From contig CAUYUJ010015755.1 in the NCBI GenBank assembly GCA_963575745.1, positions 20,001 to 84,000 on the forward strand: a stretch of 64,000 nt of DNA. The letters run 5' to 3'. The notes below the pieces were generated by a model. The model did not search any database and was not told the DNA's origin. It was given only the letters and a program-made list of their open reading frames with translations. The translations under genes were made by a program, and so were the position numbers. This document shows, piece by piece, positions 19,700 to 30,384 of the stretch (within the stretch, counting starts at the first letter, position 1; every line of letters starts with the position of its first letter). This DNA is from Prorocentrum cordatum. Its lineage: Eukaryota > Sar > Dinophyceae > Prorocentrales > Prorocentraceae.

Positions 19700-20855
19700 G
19701 CCCCCTAAGTGAGTCAACCACGGGCCACTCGGGTAGGTCAGATGACACGCACACCCGATACTAATTTAACGTTTTCTTGTGAAGTTGAACGTATTGGAGT
19801 TTTGCTTGCGCAAGAAGCCGCCAAGCTTAGCAAAGCGGTCCCGCTGTTCACTACCTTGTTGTCCATCCAGAGAGGGCAAAGCGAGCCTCCGAAATTGCGC
19901 AAGCCCAAGCCTAAGCAATCCAAATGTTGATTCCCACGATGAGGCATCCTGAGACCAGCGTAGTTGCTTTTCCTGGGGCTCGGGAAACGTCAGCCAACGC
20001 ATGGAGCGGGCACGAGGGACGAGGGATGAGCGCGCACCGCTCTTAAGAGTCAGCCAGCGCATGAGCACAGGGAAGCCGGACCATCTCGACCGCTCCCCAA
20101 CGTCGGCGCAAAGCCTCACAGCCCTAGGACACCATCGCCACGATTTCGGCTAAGAATCATGTTCGGAGCCCTTCTGGGTCTTTGGAGTGCAGGCGCCCAG
20201 GAGGTATGTGACGAGTATCCGACAGTGTGTCCAAAACATCTTCAGAAAGCCTACTTGTCAGAAGGGCCGCAGTAAGTAGTCATCGCCAAAGCTCGTGAAG
20301 CAGGTCACCCCAGGCCCAGGAAAGTGCCGTAACCATGACGTGTTCGAGTTTAGCAGCTTGCTGGCACTGGATGATTCTCAAAACAGCACGGCTGGTTGTG
20401 GGTAGTTAGCGAGAGTCGTTGGCCAGTCAAGTTACTTCTGACTGCGCAGTCAAGACAAGTCTTAGATGTCGTACCCGATTATCTGGCCCCACTTAGTTCG
20501 TTCTACCCAGCTCGCACCAACACCCGCTGCTCAACCGTACGAGTCCGCTAGAAGAGAGAGCAGTTCGAACTGGTCCAGCGTTTGTGTTGTAATGTCACGA
20601 AACCAAGCCAGACAGCCGACGTCTTGTTCTTCATCTCCACTACCATCACAGATCGATGCGGCTCAAACAATGCAGCAGAAAGATGGAACCTATAGGTCTC
20701 GGGCTGTGATTCTTGGCGATGCCGCAGTTGTGGTCGCCACGTCGGGTCTTAGGGATGTGTTTGCAATCCGCGGCCCCAGACATTCCAGCCCCTCCTCCGG
20801 GGTAGCGGTCCGACACGGATCCGCGGGCCCGAGAAGGCCCGAATTGGTCGGCTAC
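19700..20855. other. No firm gene
   Basis: Lower-GC, apparently single-copy DNA. A short plus frame at 19709-19930 has a Lys/Pro-rich end. No domain or repeat seen. Confidence 0.35.
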
Positions 20856-20980
20856 GCGTAAGAGTGACCTTTCTACGGATTGACCTTTGGTGGGGTTCCT
20901 CAGGGGTCCCCCGGGCGCTGGCTTGCGCGCTTCGACTGGGCGCCGGCGGTGAACCGTCCCCTGGTTGAGCGCGCGGGACG
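20856..20980. mobile_element. Left half of a GAGTGACCTTT element
   Basis: CGGCTACGCGTAAGAGTGACC and the following GGGTTCCTCAGGGGTCCCCCG resemble the left part of the element at 40312-40455. The right end is not present. Confidence 0.4.
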
Positions 20981-21169
20981 GGCCTGCCCTTTTTGGGCCG
21001 CCCCGCGCGCGCACGCCGCGGCCGCGCTCGGAGACAGCTCGCTAGCGCGCGAGCGGGAGAATAATTACCGCCGGGGACCTCGCAGAGCTCCCAGTCACTT
21101 GCCATGGTCGTCGTCAGACAAAAAGGCAATCGGCTGCATAATGAGATTGGATTTTTGAGTACAGCTCGA

Positions 21170-21450
21170 GTAGTAGACAGAGCTCAGGTCTCTGGAGACT
21201 GCAGAGCGAAGCTGTTTCTAGTTCCAGCATGTCCCGCAGGCGAGACATCTGTAGCTGTCCCACATCCCGACACGTTGCAGACACGCCGGTCGAAGCAGCA
21301 GAGCTATTAGTTGCAGGGTGGCATGTTTTTTCGAGTGCATCTCGAGCATTGTATTCCAAGTTCAGATCTCTCGAGACTGCAGAGCGAAGTTTTTTCTCGT
21401 GCCTGCATTTCCCTATGCTAGATCCCGACATGAAGCAAACGCATTGTTCG
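21170..21450. repeat. Imperfect ~179-bp tandem duplication
   Basis: GAGACTGCAGAGCGAAG occurs at about 21196 and 21375 with similar flanks on both sides (TCCAGCAT / GCCTGCAT; CCCGACA in both). Two copies only. Confidence 0.55.
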
Positions 21451-21559
21451 AAGCGAAGCATTTGCAGGATAGTAGGCAGGCAGGCAAGCAGGCAAGCGCC
21501 GATGTTCGCCCCGGGGGCGGCCCTCTAAGAGCTCGGCGGGCGCGCCGGAGCGCCGAAAC

Positions 21560-22100
21560 TCAGATGTCGTAGTACATGGTTACTTTACGATCTCGAGTGT
21601 GTAATATTGGCTCCACTGGTACAATCCTTCCCATGAATTTGAACATGCAGCGTCGTAAAAAGAAGGGGCGCGTTTGCCTCACATACGTCTGTGCGAAACC
21701 CATCACCTCGGCCATAGTTTGTGTAATTTGTATAGCATTCCCCAAAACTCGTCTGTCTTGCTCAGCGGGTCTCCAGTCCCATTGTAAAATTTGTCGCATA
21801 CACTCAGCCAGAGACACTATCGATGCATAACTCATAACGCTACTCCACTTCAACCCTCGCTAACTTCGTGCAGTTTGGATGAGGGAATGCTGATGTGCAT
21901 TCCACAAATTGGTTCCCGAACGTATCCAGCACCAGACCCATGTAACTTGTTTCGCTCTTCGCATCGATGAACAAATCGATTCTTGGCGGAATGATCGAGA
22001 TTCGATCGTCACTTGTGGCCTCCGCCTCCTTGGTTATCTTCACGAGACACGCGACGCGCCTCACGAGAAGAGGCGACGTCTCGACCCGTTTCACCACCTG
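21560..22100 (-). pseudogene. Unidentified degenerate coding fragment
   Basis: Two overlapping minus-strand frames join at about 21840-21850 with one frame change. The first (22097 to 21840) includes IDLFIDAKSETSYMGLVLD; the second (21853 to 21560) includes LAECMRQILQWDWRPAEQ and ends with VPVEPIL. Composition is protein-like and less GC-biased than shadows nearby. VPVEPIV also appears on the same strand at 22440-22460, beyond a TIR element, so the source gene may have continued upstream. I do not recognise the family. Confidence 0.35.
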
Positions 22101-22162
22101 CTGGCGTTATCGCGAGCGGTTGGCATGACAAGTGTCTGCTCTACGATCTTTTCCACAAGTAT

Positions 22163-22366
22163 CGGGGGAGCGTAAGACCCGGGTTTGCCAGGACTCGGGT
22201 TCGCCATCGTTTTTTGACGACCGCGCCTCGGATTTTGACGAGGAGGAGTTTCGTGGGATGTCTGCAGCGGGAGGCCTCGTCAAAATGCAGGCTCGGCCTC
22301 GTCATTTTTTTGACGACCTCGTCGGGAATTTTTGAGTCCCCTGTACCCAGGTCTTACGTCCCCCTG
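22163..22366. mobile_element. MITE-like element with GTAAGACC ends
   Basis: ~204 bp. Left CGGGGGAGCGTAAGACCC pairs with right GGTCTTACGTCCCCCTG, then GACTC / GAGTC pair further in. The centre has several CCTCGTC/GACGAGG units that also pair. It lies between two pieces of the minus-strand coding fragment. Confidence 0.6.
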
Positions 22367-23409
22367 AACGTACAACCTTGGGAACGACGTATTCTAATCC
22401 AGATACCTCAACATACCAAGTTGTCCCTTGCATTGCCACGATAGGCTCCACTGGGACAGGGTGATGACAGTATTGATGGGCCTGCACGTCTGCACGCTAA
22501 GGGCGGGACTCGATTTCGCCCAGCCGGCGGATTATATCAAACTGGTCATTCAATAGCGCGTCAAGTTTTTCTACGATCACTTCTGCGAACTTTCTGCGTT
22601 CCCGTCGCGGGTCCGGTCTGTATTGTTATCGTTTTCCCAAACACACGTCTTTGTTGCTCGATGTTTCAGTCCATTGCTTTTTGGCCCATGCCATGGCACA
22701 GATGCAATGAATGAAGGGGATGTTTGTTGACTGCTTGGGGCTTGAGCCTCACTTTGGCCTTGAGCCTTGAGCCAGCGACTTGAGCCTTGAATATATCTTG
22801 AGTGGCAGACCGAGCTACAGGGGAGAATTAGTAATTCTTAAAAGGACGCGCCAAATCTCTCACACTGATTCAAAACCGACTCTAAGTTGTCAGATTGTCT
22901 CTTCTGGTCGGGTCGGACAGCTAGCTGCAACTGCGCCCGAATTCTTTTAATCTTATCTTACCAGAGAGCTTTACGAGGTACTCAAGTCAGGTCACCGCGC
23001 GATTCCCTGAGCCGCGCACCAAGGGTCATTCTTGCCTACGGTCGCTGCCCTGAGATCGAGGTTGCCCTGAGATCGAGGTTGCGAACAAAAATCACGACCC
23101 GAGCCCTGGTCCCCATCATGTTGCGGCATTTCTCGAGCTGGGTCGAAGTGTGACGGTCCCAGGACCCGAACACACCCAGTGCGAAAAAATGCAACGCCCA
23201 GATCTGAGGGTCTTGCATGAGAGCGTCCGGGAACGCTCTGAGAAGGCCGCGGCGCCCGATACATCCTGCAGAGCCGCCAGATCTTAGAGATTCTTGATTT
23301 GATTTGTCCTCACGCGAGTGTGTCCTCATCCTGGTTTCGTCTTACTTGCGTGTTTCTGAAGTAGAGCAGGTACGACCGGATTGAGCAGCTCATCTCGTCA
23401 AAGGGCCTT
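22367..23409. other. No firm gene
   Basis: Includes four direct copies of CTTGAGCC at 22740-22790 and a right-half relic of the GAGTGACC-type element (CACCAAGGGTCATTCTTG, 23009-23034). No recognised gene. Confidence 0.4.
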
Positions 23410-23414
23410 GGCCT

Positions 23415-23564
23415 CTCCGTGCGCCGCCGTCGTCGCGGTCGCGGTCGCGGCCGTCGTCTCGGCCGTCGTCGTCTTTGCCGCCGTCGCCGCCGCCGTCGTC
23501 GTGTCGCCGTCGCCGGTCGTCGTCGCCGCCGCCGTCGCCGCTGTCGTCGTCGCCGTCACCCTCG

Positions 23565-23607
<43 letters not shown>

Positions 23608-23612
23608 TGTCG
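23415..23612. repeat. (GTC)n / (CCGTCG)n tract
   Basis: About 200 bp of GTCGTC and GCCGTC triplets, ending in a pure GTC run at 23565-23606. Minus-strand translation gives Thr/Ala repeats. Confidence 0.85.
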
Positions 23613-23734
23613 GCCAGGCTCTTGGCGCCTCTCGCCCTGGCCGCGGCATGCCTCGGGGGCGCTGGCGTGCCCCGCGGCGGCTTCCTGGGGGGCCCCCTGC
23701 GCCGCGTGGCTGCTTCTGATGGGCCACTTCTTCA

Positions 23735-23990
23735 CCACCACCTCCTCCTCCTCCTCCTGCCCCTTCTCCTCCTCCTCGCCCTCCTCCTCCTGCCCCTCCT
23801 CCTCCTCCTCCTCCTCCTCCTCCTCCTCCTCCTCCTCCTCCCTCTCCTCCTCCTCCTCCTCCTCCTCCTGCCCCTCCTCGTCCTCCTTCTCGCCCCTCCT
23901 CCTCCTGCCCCTCCTCCTCCTCCTCCTCCTGCCCCTCCTCCTCCTCCTCCTCCTCCTCCTCCTCGTCCTCCTTCTCCTCACTCCTCGAGG
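23735..23990. repeat. (CTC)n tract with CTG interruptions
   Basis: About 250 bp of CTC triplets broken by CTGCCC, in several pure blocks. Confidence 0.9.
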
Positions 23991-24403
23991 ATGACGAGGT
24001 GCGCATTGAATTCTCACGTCTGGACTTTCGCTGGGTGCGGGTCTCCACGAGCACGTACGAGATACCGCCACCTCTTGGTGACGGATCTGAGGGAGGGACC
24101 GAGCATGGCCTTGGGCTCGGGAACCTGGAGGAGGAGGCTTCAGGCGCAAAGGGGGCCTGGTGGTTTTTAAGCGTGATCTTTTTCAGCTCCAGACTGGATG
24201 ATTCGGCGGGCTTTCGGCCCTCCGAGGGTTTCATGCGTCTCTCTCTCTCTCTCTCGCTCTCTCTTCTGTGTGTTTTCGTTCGTAGCGCATTCCTCTTCCT
24301 CCTCATCCTTCTCCGTCTTCCTCCTCATCCTGTTCCCGATCATCCTCCTCTTCCTCCTCCTCCTCCTCCTCCTCGTCCTCCTCCGCCTCCTCCCCCTCTC
24401 CCC

Positions 24404-24746
24404 CTTTTCTGAAGGAATGCCAGAACTTTGGGAAAACCATTGGAAAAACCAAAAAAACCAAAGAAACCTAAGTGGTGGAGACGGAAAGTTTAGGAAACCC
24501 ATTGGAAAAACCAAAAAAAACCAAAAAAAACAAAGATTCCACAGAGAGTGCGGGGAACACCCGTCCGAAGGGACACGTCCAAAGGGAATCCCCGCACTCT
24601 CTGTGGAATCTTTGGTTTTTTTGGTTTTTTTGGGTTTTTCCAATGGGTTTCCTAAAGTTTTCGTTTCCAGCACTTAGGTTTCTTTGGTTTTTTTGGTTTT
24701 TCCAATGGTTTTCCCAAAGTTGTTGCATTCCTTCAGAAGGGGGGGA
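24404..24746. repeat. Long inverted repeat, ~150-bp arms
   Basis: TTCTGAAGGAATGC at the left returns as GCATTCCTTCAGAAG at the right. Between them CCATTGGAAAAACC, TTTAGGAAACCCATTGG and CCACAGAGAGTGCGGGG each have their complement at the matching distance. The loop is about 40 bp near 24553-24592. Runs of A on the left arm face runs of T on the right. Confidence 0.85.
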
Positions 24747-24849
24747 TGGGGGAGGAGGGGGAGGAGGAAGAGGATGGAGAGGAGTCGCAGGGAGGAGGTC
24801 GCGGGAGGGGTTCGTACCTGCGGCGCTGAACCCTCCCTCTGTGATGCAT

Positions 24850-26045
24850 TCCCACGGAATCCTGTTGAGAGGCCTTCCATGAGAATCCCTTTGGGGTGCT
24901 TTCCAAAGGAATCCTGTTGTGAGGCTTTCCAATTGGATCCCTCTGTTGTGCTTTCCAATGGAATCCTGTTGGGAGGCTTTCCAATGGAATCCCTTTGTGG
25001 TGATTTCCAAAGGGTTCCTGTTGTGAGGATTTCCAAAGGGTTCCTGTTGTGATGGTTTCCAAAGGGTTCCTGTTGTGAGGATTTGTGTTCCAGCGCCATC
25101 CTCCCAACGGTAGCAGTTTGGATTGCGGCTTTCCAATAGAATCCCTCTGTTGCGCTTTCCAAAGAAACCATGTTGGGAGGCTTTCCAATGGAACTCCTTT
25201 GTTGTGCTTTCCAAAGGATTCCGATTGTGAGGCGTTCCAGTAGAATCGCTGTGTTGCGATTTCTGTAGGATTCCGAATGTGAGGCTTTCCCATAGAATCC
25301 CTCTGTTGTGCTTTCCAAAGGAATCCTGTTGAGAGGCTGTCCAATGGAACTCCTTTGTGGTGCTTTTCAAAGGGTTCCTGATGTGAGGCTTTCAAATGGA
25401 ATCCCTTTGTTGCGCTTTTCAAAAGATTCCAATTGTGAGGCTTTCCCATGGAATCCCTTTTGTGTAGTTTTCCAAAGGATTTCCTTTGTGACGCTTTCCA
25501 ATTGAAACCCTTTGTAGCATTTTCCGAAGGGTTCTTGCTGTCAGGCTTTCCACTAGAATCCCTTTGGGGTGCTTTCCAAAGGGTTCCTGTTGTGAGGCCT
25601 TCCAACAGACTCCCTTCGGGGTGCTTCCCAAAGGAATCAGATTGTGAAGCTTTCCAATGTAATCCGATTGTGAGGCTTTCCCATAGAGTACCTCTGTGGG
25701 GCTTGCCAAAGGAATCCTGTTGAGAGGCTTTCCAATGGTACCATTGTGGGGCTTTCCAAACGAATCCTGCTGAGAGGCTTTCCAATAGAATCCTTCTGTG
25801 GCGCTTTCCAACAGATTCCGATTGTGAGGCGTTCCAATAGAATCCCTCTGTGGTGCTTTCCAAAGGAATCCTGTTGAGATGCTTTCAAATGGAATCCTTT
25901 TGTACCGCTTCCCAAATGAAGACCTGTTGAGAGGCTTTCCAATGGAACTCCTTTGTGGTGCCTTTCAAAGGGTTCCTGTTGAGAGGCTTTCACATGGAAT
26001 CCCTTTGTGGTGCTTTCCAAAGGGTTCCTGTTGTGAAGGTTTCAA
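24850..26045. repeat. 52-bp tandem array built from two 26-bp halves
   Basis: GAGGCTTTCCAATGGAATCC and GTGCTTTCCAAAGGAATCC alternate; unit starts at 24921, 24973 and 25025 give a 52-bp step. About 22 units with drift. The minus strand is open for 376 codons, but 52 is not a multiple of three, so all three phases are read in turn; this points to lack of stops in the repeat, not to a protein. Confidence 0.85.
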
Positions 26046-26258
26046 ATGCTCTCGGCTAGGTGGGAGAAGGATCGGCGCAGGTTTGACGCAGGACAATGGA
26101 AACATGTAGAGAGACAGGGAGAGAGAGAGAGAGAAACGGAAACACATCGAGAAAAATAATGAGAGAGAGAGAGAGAAGGAGTCGTAGAGAGAGACTCGCA
26201 TAGGTTTTCTTATTAAAAAACAACACGCACAAAAACCACCAGGCCCCCTTTGCGCCTG

Positions 26259-26662
26259 GAACCGAGGAGGACACTGAGCTTTCTCACGCCTATCGGTGTA
26301 CGATTGTGGAGGAGGGAGGAGTATGTGGCGGCATCTTTTTATGATTAGGAAAGGTTTGATGGAACATGTTCGCCATCGCCATAATAGTCGCAATCTCAGT
26401 CACGAGTTGACGAAGAACAAATAATGCATTCTATGCCGACGCATCTTCAAGTCCCAGACGACAGTTGCTTGGCACCTGCCAGGTTCTGTTCTCAGAGGTA
26501 GCCGTGGTTCTTGTGAGTCTCGTTCGCTGATGCCACGGTTGGAGGCACGAGATTAGATTTGTCAATTATGCGCGTATGAGGGGCGTGATCTTGACGATCT
26601 CCAGAGTCATTCATTGGCTCATCGACCATTTGGTGTTGTTGTTCGGCCTCCCCAATTTGACC
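26259..26662. other. No gene seen
   Basis: Less GC-rich spacer upstream of the hypothetical gene; no promoter motif could be assigned. Confidence 0.4.
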
Positions 26663-27450
26663 ATGTCAGAGGCACAAAAAGACGTCACCAGGCCGCGGTG
26701 GATGCAGACGAAGAGGACGGCGGCCGAGGCCTCGTTCGGATCGGACCCGAAGGCAAAAGGCGCGGCCAGCGCTGCAGCGGTCGCGGGCAAGGGCAAGGGC
26801 AGGAAGACGAAGGGCGACCAGCACATCCGCGCCCTCCTGTTCGTGCTCGCGAAGCTCGTCCTCGCAGGCGCTCGGCAGTTGGCCTCGCTCGAAACGCCAC
26901 GTTACGAGACGTCCTTCGTGCCAGAAAACCAGGCGGGGTCCCTCGGGCAGACGTGCATGGCGGCGGGCGCAGAGTACGACGAAGGCTCGAAGTTCTTGCG
27001 CGGCCAGGAGGACAAAGGCGAGGACGTGGACTTGAAGGGGAGGGGCCCCCCCGTACGTGACGGTGCTCACCCACGTGCTGATGCGCGTGCTGGAGGCGAG
27101 TTCGGAGCAGGGCCTGAACCCCGACCCGAAGATCTACCAGCCGATCCGCGAGTATTGGGAGACGGTCATCCTCGAGCGCTCCCCGTCGGAGATCTCGGTG
27201 GACGCGGTGCACTTCCTGTGCCGCAGGGCGGGCAAGGGGCAGGAGCGGGGCAGGCTGTTCTTCGCGATGTCTGCTGGTGGCGCAGACGTGGGAGATGGTG
27301 ATGGCGCACATCTTGAAGCACGACGGGATCGAACGCACCACGGGCCCCGCGCCCCGAGCTGCAGGGGGGAAGGACGAGTCGCAGGTTGGATGCACACAAG
27401 TAGGCGCGTTGCCGACCTGTTGGGCCGAGACCCTGTCCCCTCCTCGATGA
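26663..27450 (+). pseudogene. Hypothetical protein, broken by two frameshifts
   Basis: From ATG 26663 the frame reads MSEAQKDVTRPRWMQ, a Lys/Ala/Gly-rich linker (GKGKGRKTKG), then an alpha-helical part beginning QHIRALLFVLAKLVLAGARQ. At the C7 run near 27047 the reading moves to VTVLTHVLMRVLEASSEQG, followed by SVDAVHFLCRRAGKGQERGR. Near 27268 it moves again to LLVAQTWEMVMAHILKHDG, and stops at TGA 27448. About 260 residues if joined, soluble and mostly helical; no family recognised. The shifts could be real decay, assembly indels (the C run favours this), or short introns. GAGTCGCAG followed by GT at about 27378 could be a splice site. Confidence 0.5.
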
Positions 27451-27695
27451 TATTCGGCCTCCTCTCGACTCTTGCTCGTCTGGCTCTCTGCCAGTCACCC
27501 CTGCTGCTCATGTTCCCAGGCCTCCCGCGGCGGCGGAAGGCACAAGGTCGCAGAGGCCGTAGATCCTGAGAATCTCAATCTGTGTCTGTAGGTGCAGGCT
27601 TGCCGCCGTCGCAGGTCGGTGGCGAGCTGGCCGCGGGCGTGGGCGAGGCCGCTCCAGGGGGCCGGAGGCGGGTGGGACGGGTGGGCCGAGGGTCT
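27451..27695. other. No gene seen
   Basis: Spacer between the broken gene and the next TIR element. Confidence 0.4.
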
Positions 27696-27902
27696 GGACG
27701 CCCGACATGGGCACGGAAAGAATGGGTACGATGCCCAACAGCAGCTCCTGTTCATTTTGAACAGGACTCGCTGTCCGCGCCGCCGCGGCCTGTGTCCACT
27801 CGAGACAGGAGGCCGCCTGCCCAACAGCGGCCGCCGTTGGTTTGGGACAACATTTGTTGTTAGGCATTGTACCCATCCTTTCCGTACCCATTTCGGGCGT
27901 CC
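27696..27902. mobile_element. MITE-like element with ~40-bp inverted ends
   Basis: 207 bp. Left GGACGCCCGACATGGGCACG with GGAAAGAATGGGTAC pairs with the right end, about 36 of 40 positions by eye. No coding capacity; single copy here. Confidence 0.75.
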
Positions 27903-28155
27903 AAAGAGGGGGGGGTGAAGGACGTGAGCTGCTGGCCCCCTGTGGGGGTACCCGCCTATGGGCTGCGCGCCCTTCGTGTGGATCGCCCCCGAAGAGGGGC
28001 AGCGCAGGCTTGGCCCGAGTGGCCCTGGGCTGCACGGGCTGTCTTCAGGTTCGTATCGCTGTCGCGACGCGACGCCCAGAAGCGTTCACGGCATCGCCCT
28101 TAGTGTGAGTTAGCCGCTTCCCAGGGCCAACTGAACTGAACTGAACTCCGCACTC
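27903..28155. other. No gene seen
   Basis: Starts with CAAAGAGGGGGGGGTGA, similar to a family D left end, but the rest does not match. Confidence 0.35.
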
Positions 28156-28159
28156 CTCC

Positions 28160-28250
28160 TCACTCCTCTTCCTCTTCCTCTTCCTCCTCCTCCTCCTCCT
28201 CCTCCTCCTCCTCCTCCTCCTCCTCCTCCTCCTCCTCCCCCTCCTCCCCC
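28160..28250. repeat. (CTC)n tract
   Basis: About 85 bp of CTC/CTT triplets. Confidence 0.85.
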
Positions 28251-28406
28251 TGCTACGTATGGCAGTGGTGGTGGAAAATGGGCCCATCGTCTTCGCGGAC
28301 GGGCGGCCAGCTTGCGAGGAGGGCCGGCTCCGAGGCCGGCGTTCCGAGGGGCCGTTCGAGCTTCGAATTTCGCAGTTCGACGTGCGTTGTCGGGTTTTTT
28401 GGGGGG

Positions 28407-28500
28407 TCGGCGGCGAAAGAAGGGGGTAAGCGAGAAGGAGAAGGCCTCCTCAGAAGGCGGCGGGACTTCTACGAAGCCCTCGCGCCTTCGCGCTCGCCCG
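28407..28500. mobile_element. Family K element, left part
   Basis: TCGGCGGCGAAAGAAGGGGG, GAGAAGGAGAAGGCC and GGCGGCGGGACTTCT match the left part of the copies at 28587 and 39895; the right end is missing. Confidence 0.55.
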
Positions 28501-28586
28501 GGGCCCGCCTGGCCCGAGGCTGGCGGCGGCCCGCAGCAGCCAGGGGACGGCACGACGTAGCATTCTAAGTTTTCGAGGGTCTCCAG

Positions 28587-28788
28587 TCGGCGGCGAGCGA
28601 GGGGGGAAGTGAGAGGGAGAAGGCCTTCTCAGAAGGTTCGGAAGCCCCCCGACCTTCTGAGTAGTGTTCTGAGCCTCCCCAGAAGGCAACAGAGACTCTC
28701 AGAAGGCGCAAGGGGCTTCTGAGAAGTCCCGCCGCCCTCTGAGAAAGGCCTTCTCCTTCTCGCTTCCCCCCCATCGCTCAACGCCGAG
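28587..28788. mobile_element. Family K element, intact copy
   Basis: ~200 bp with ~50-bp inverted ends: left TCGGCGGCGAGCGAGGGG and GGAGAAGGCCTTCTC, right GAGAAAGGCCTTCTCC and CCCATCGCTCAACGCCGA. The inside repeats CAGAAGG/CCTTCTG many times. Other copies at 28407, 39895 and 43536. Confidence 0.7.
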
Positions 28789-28864
28789 ATGGGAGTCCTT
28801 TGGGCGCCCCCGTGGCCACGGCTGGGGCTGGCTTCGCCTCGAAATTCTGGCCAGAACGGAGTGG

Positions 28865-28995
28865 GAGAGAAGGAGGAGGAGGAGGAGGAGGAGGAGGAGG
28901 AGGAGGAGGAGGAGGAAGGGGAGGAGGAGGAGGAGGCGGAGGAGGAGGAGGAGGAGGAGGAGGAGGAGGAGGAGTAGGAGGGGGAGGAGGAGGGG
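28865..28995. repeat. (GAG)n tract
   Basis: About 125 bp of GGA triplets, pure purine over most of its length. Confidence 0.9.
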
Positions 28996-29077
28996 GGGGT
29001 GACCTGTTGAGCCCTGGTCTGGGTCAATGTTCGGGTTGCAAAGTTGGAGGTCTTCGGGTGTTCTCGTGGGTAATATC

Positions 29078-29240
29078 TCAGGAGGGGAAAAACACAGACA
29101 CAATTAATCGTCCACTCCCAGGAAGATATTGGAAAATATGGGAAGTGGGGGGGAAGACAACAAAAACCCAGAAAATACTGGAAAATACGGGGAATCCTTT
29201 CATTTGTGTGTGTTTATTTGTGTGTCCTGGGGCCCCTTCA
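29078..29240 (+). mobile_element. Family A element, intact copy with 5-bp duplication
   Basis: 163 bp from TCAGGAGGGGAAAAACAC to GTGTCCTGGGGCCCCTTCA, flanked exactly by ATATC on both sides (29073-29077 and 29241-29245). With the copy at 16566 this sets the target duplication at five bases. Confidence 0.85.
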
Positions 29241-30055
29241 ATATCAGCGGTTTCCCAGCCTCGTGGTGTTCTCCAGCGGCTGCGCCTCGCCGAGAGCGTT
29301 CCAGCTGGTGCCCAGATCGTCCCGGACGGCCGGTGGAGAGCCGAGCGATGAGTCGAGAGCCAGGGAGCAACGTCAGGGGGGAATGCGTCCAGGGTGGGGC
29401 GCATCGACCCTGAGTCGCCCATCGATGGCAGGCAGGGGCCCGATGGCCCCGTCCCGCCTGGGACGGTGCAGAGTCGCTATCGGGGGCTCATCGCCGATTT
29501 ATTGCCGATCCACCGATCCATATTGGCGGTGTATCGCCGATTCCAGCATAATGTTCCCCCCCCTAGCGGGCACCCCCTACGTACCAGCTCATCTTCGCCA
29601 GGAGGGAGGGGGGTGGCCCTGGGTCGTGGAGGTTTTGCCGCTCGAACTGCAAATTTCGGAGCTCCGCGCGGATGTGATTTGTCGGGTCGGGCGTTCTTCG
29701 CCACGAAGGGGCAGGGGTTCTCTGGGTCCTAGAGTTTTTGTCGTATCTTTTTTGCTCCCTGAGCCCTCCCTGTGCGCCTGGCGCCGTGCTGGCGAGCTGG
29801 TCCCGGCCTAGTGCTTATGGGGCCAGCACCCGCTTCCACCATTTCCTCATGCCAGGGAGCCCACTCCGGGAGGCGCCCCCAGCACGCAGTGCTCTGGGTG
29901 GCAATGTGCTACAGGTTGGGTCTCAGATATTTTCTATCACCCTTCTCCTACACTGCAATACTTTGGCGCGGGCGAGTCTTGTTGCAATCCCAAATATCAG
30001 CGCCCGTCCATTGCACATCAGGGATGCGGGTAGGGGGAGTCGGAGGTGGGCAGAG
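29241..30055. other. No firm gene
   Basis: Contains TCGCCGAT repeats at 29485-29545, like family N interiors, but no ends. No recognised gene. Confidence 0.4.
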
Positions 30056-30236
<181 letters not shown>

Positions 30237-30384
30237 TCTCCCTCTCCTTCCATGTACCATCCTGGTCCTGCTTCTCCTCGATAAGGTTGGCATGCTCTGT
30301 TTAATTCACAGGACCAGTATCTAATGGGCTTCGCCCTCTCCCCCCAGTGCCTGGGTGGTGGGTCAGAGGCCGCATGGATGTTGC

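Larger units (their letters stand above)
24141..26258. mobile_element. 2.1-kb composite element with exact 28-bp inverted ends
   Basis: Bases 24141-24168 (starting CAGGCGCAAAGGGGGCC) are repeated exactly in inverted form at 26231-26258. Just inside both ends are TC/GA-rich microsatellites (24240-24265; 26100-26180). The interior holds a ~340-bp hairpin (24404-24746) and a 52-bp tandem array (24850-26045). No transposase was seen. The frame before it, plus 24000-24140 (VRIEFSRLDFRWVRVSTSTY), may be a coding scrap into which it inserted. Confidence 0.65.

Noticed and set aside
22740-22795. Tandem spliced-leader relics on the minus strand (four CTTGAGCC)
   Set aside because: Only the last eight leader bases are matched and the central CCATTTTGG is absent, so a small direct repeat is the simpler reading.
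24733-25863. A 376-residue minus-strand protein
   Set aside because: It covers the 52-bp array, which changes phase every unit; no constant repeat peptide results.
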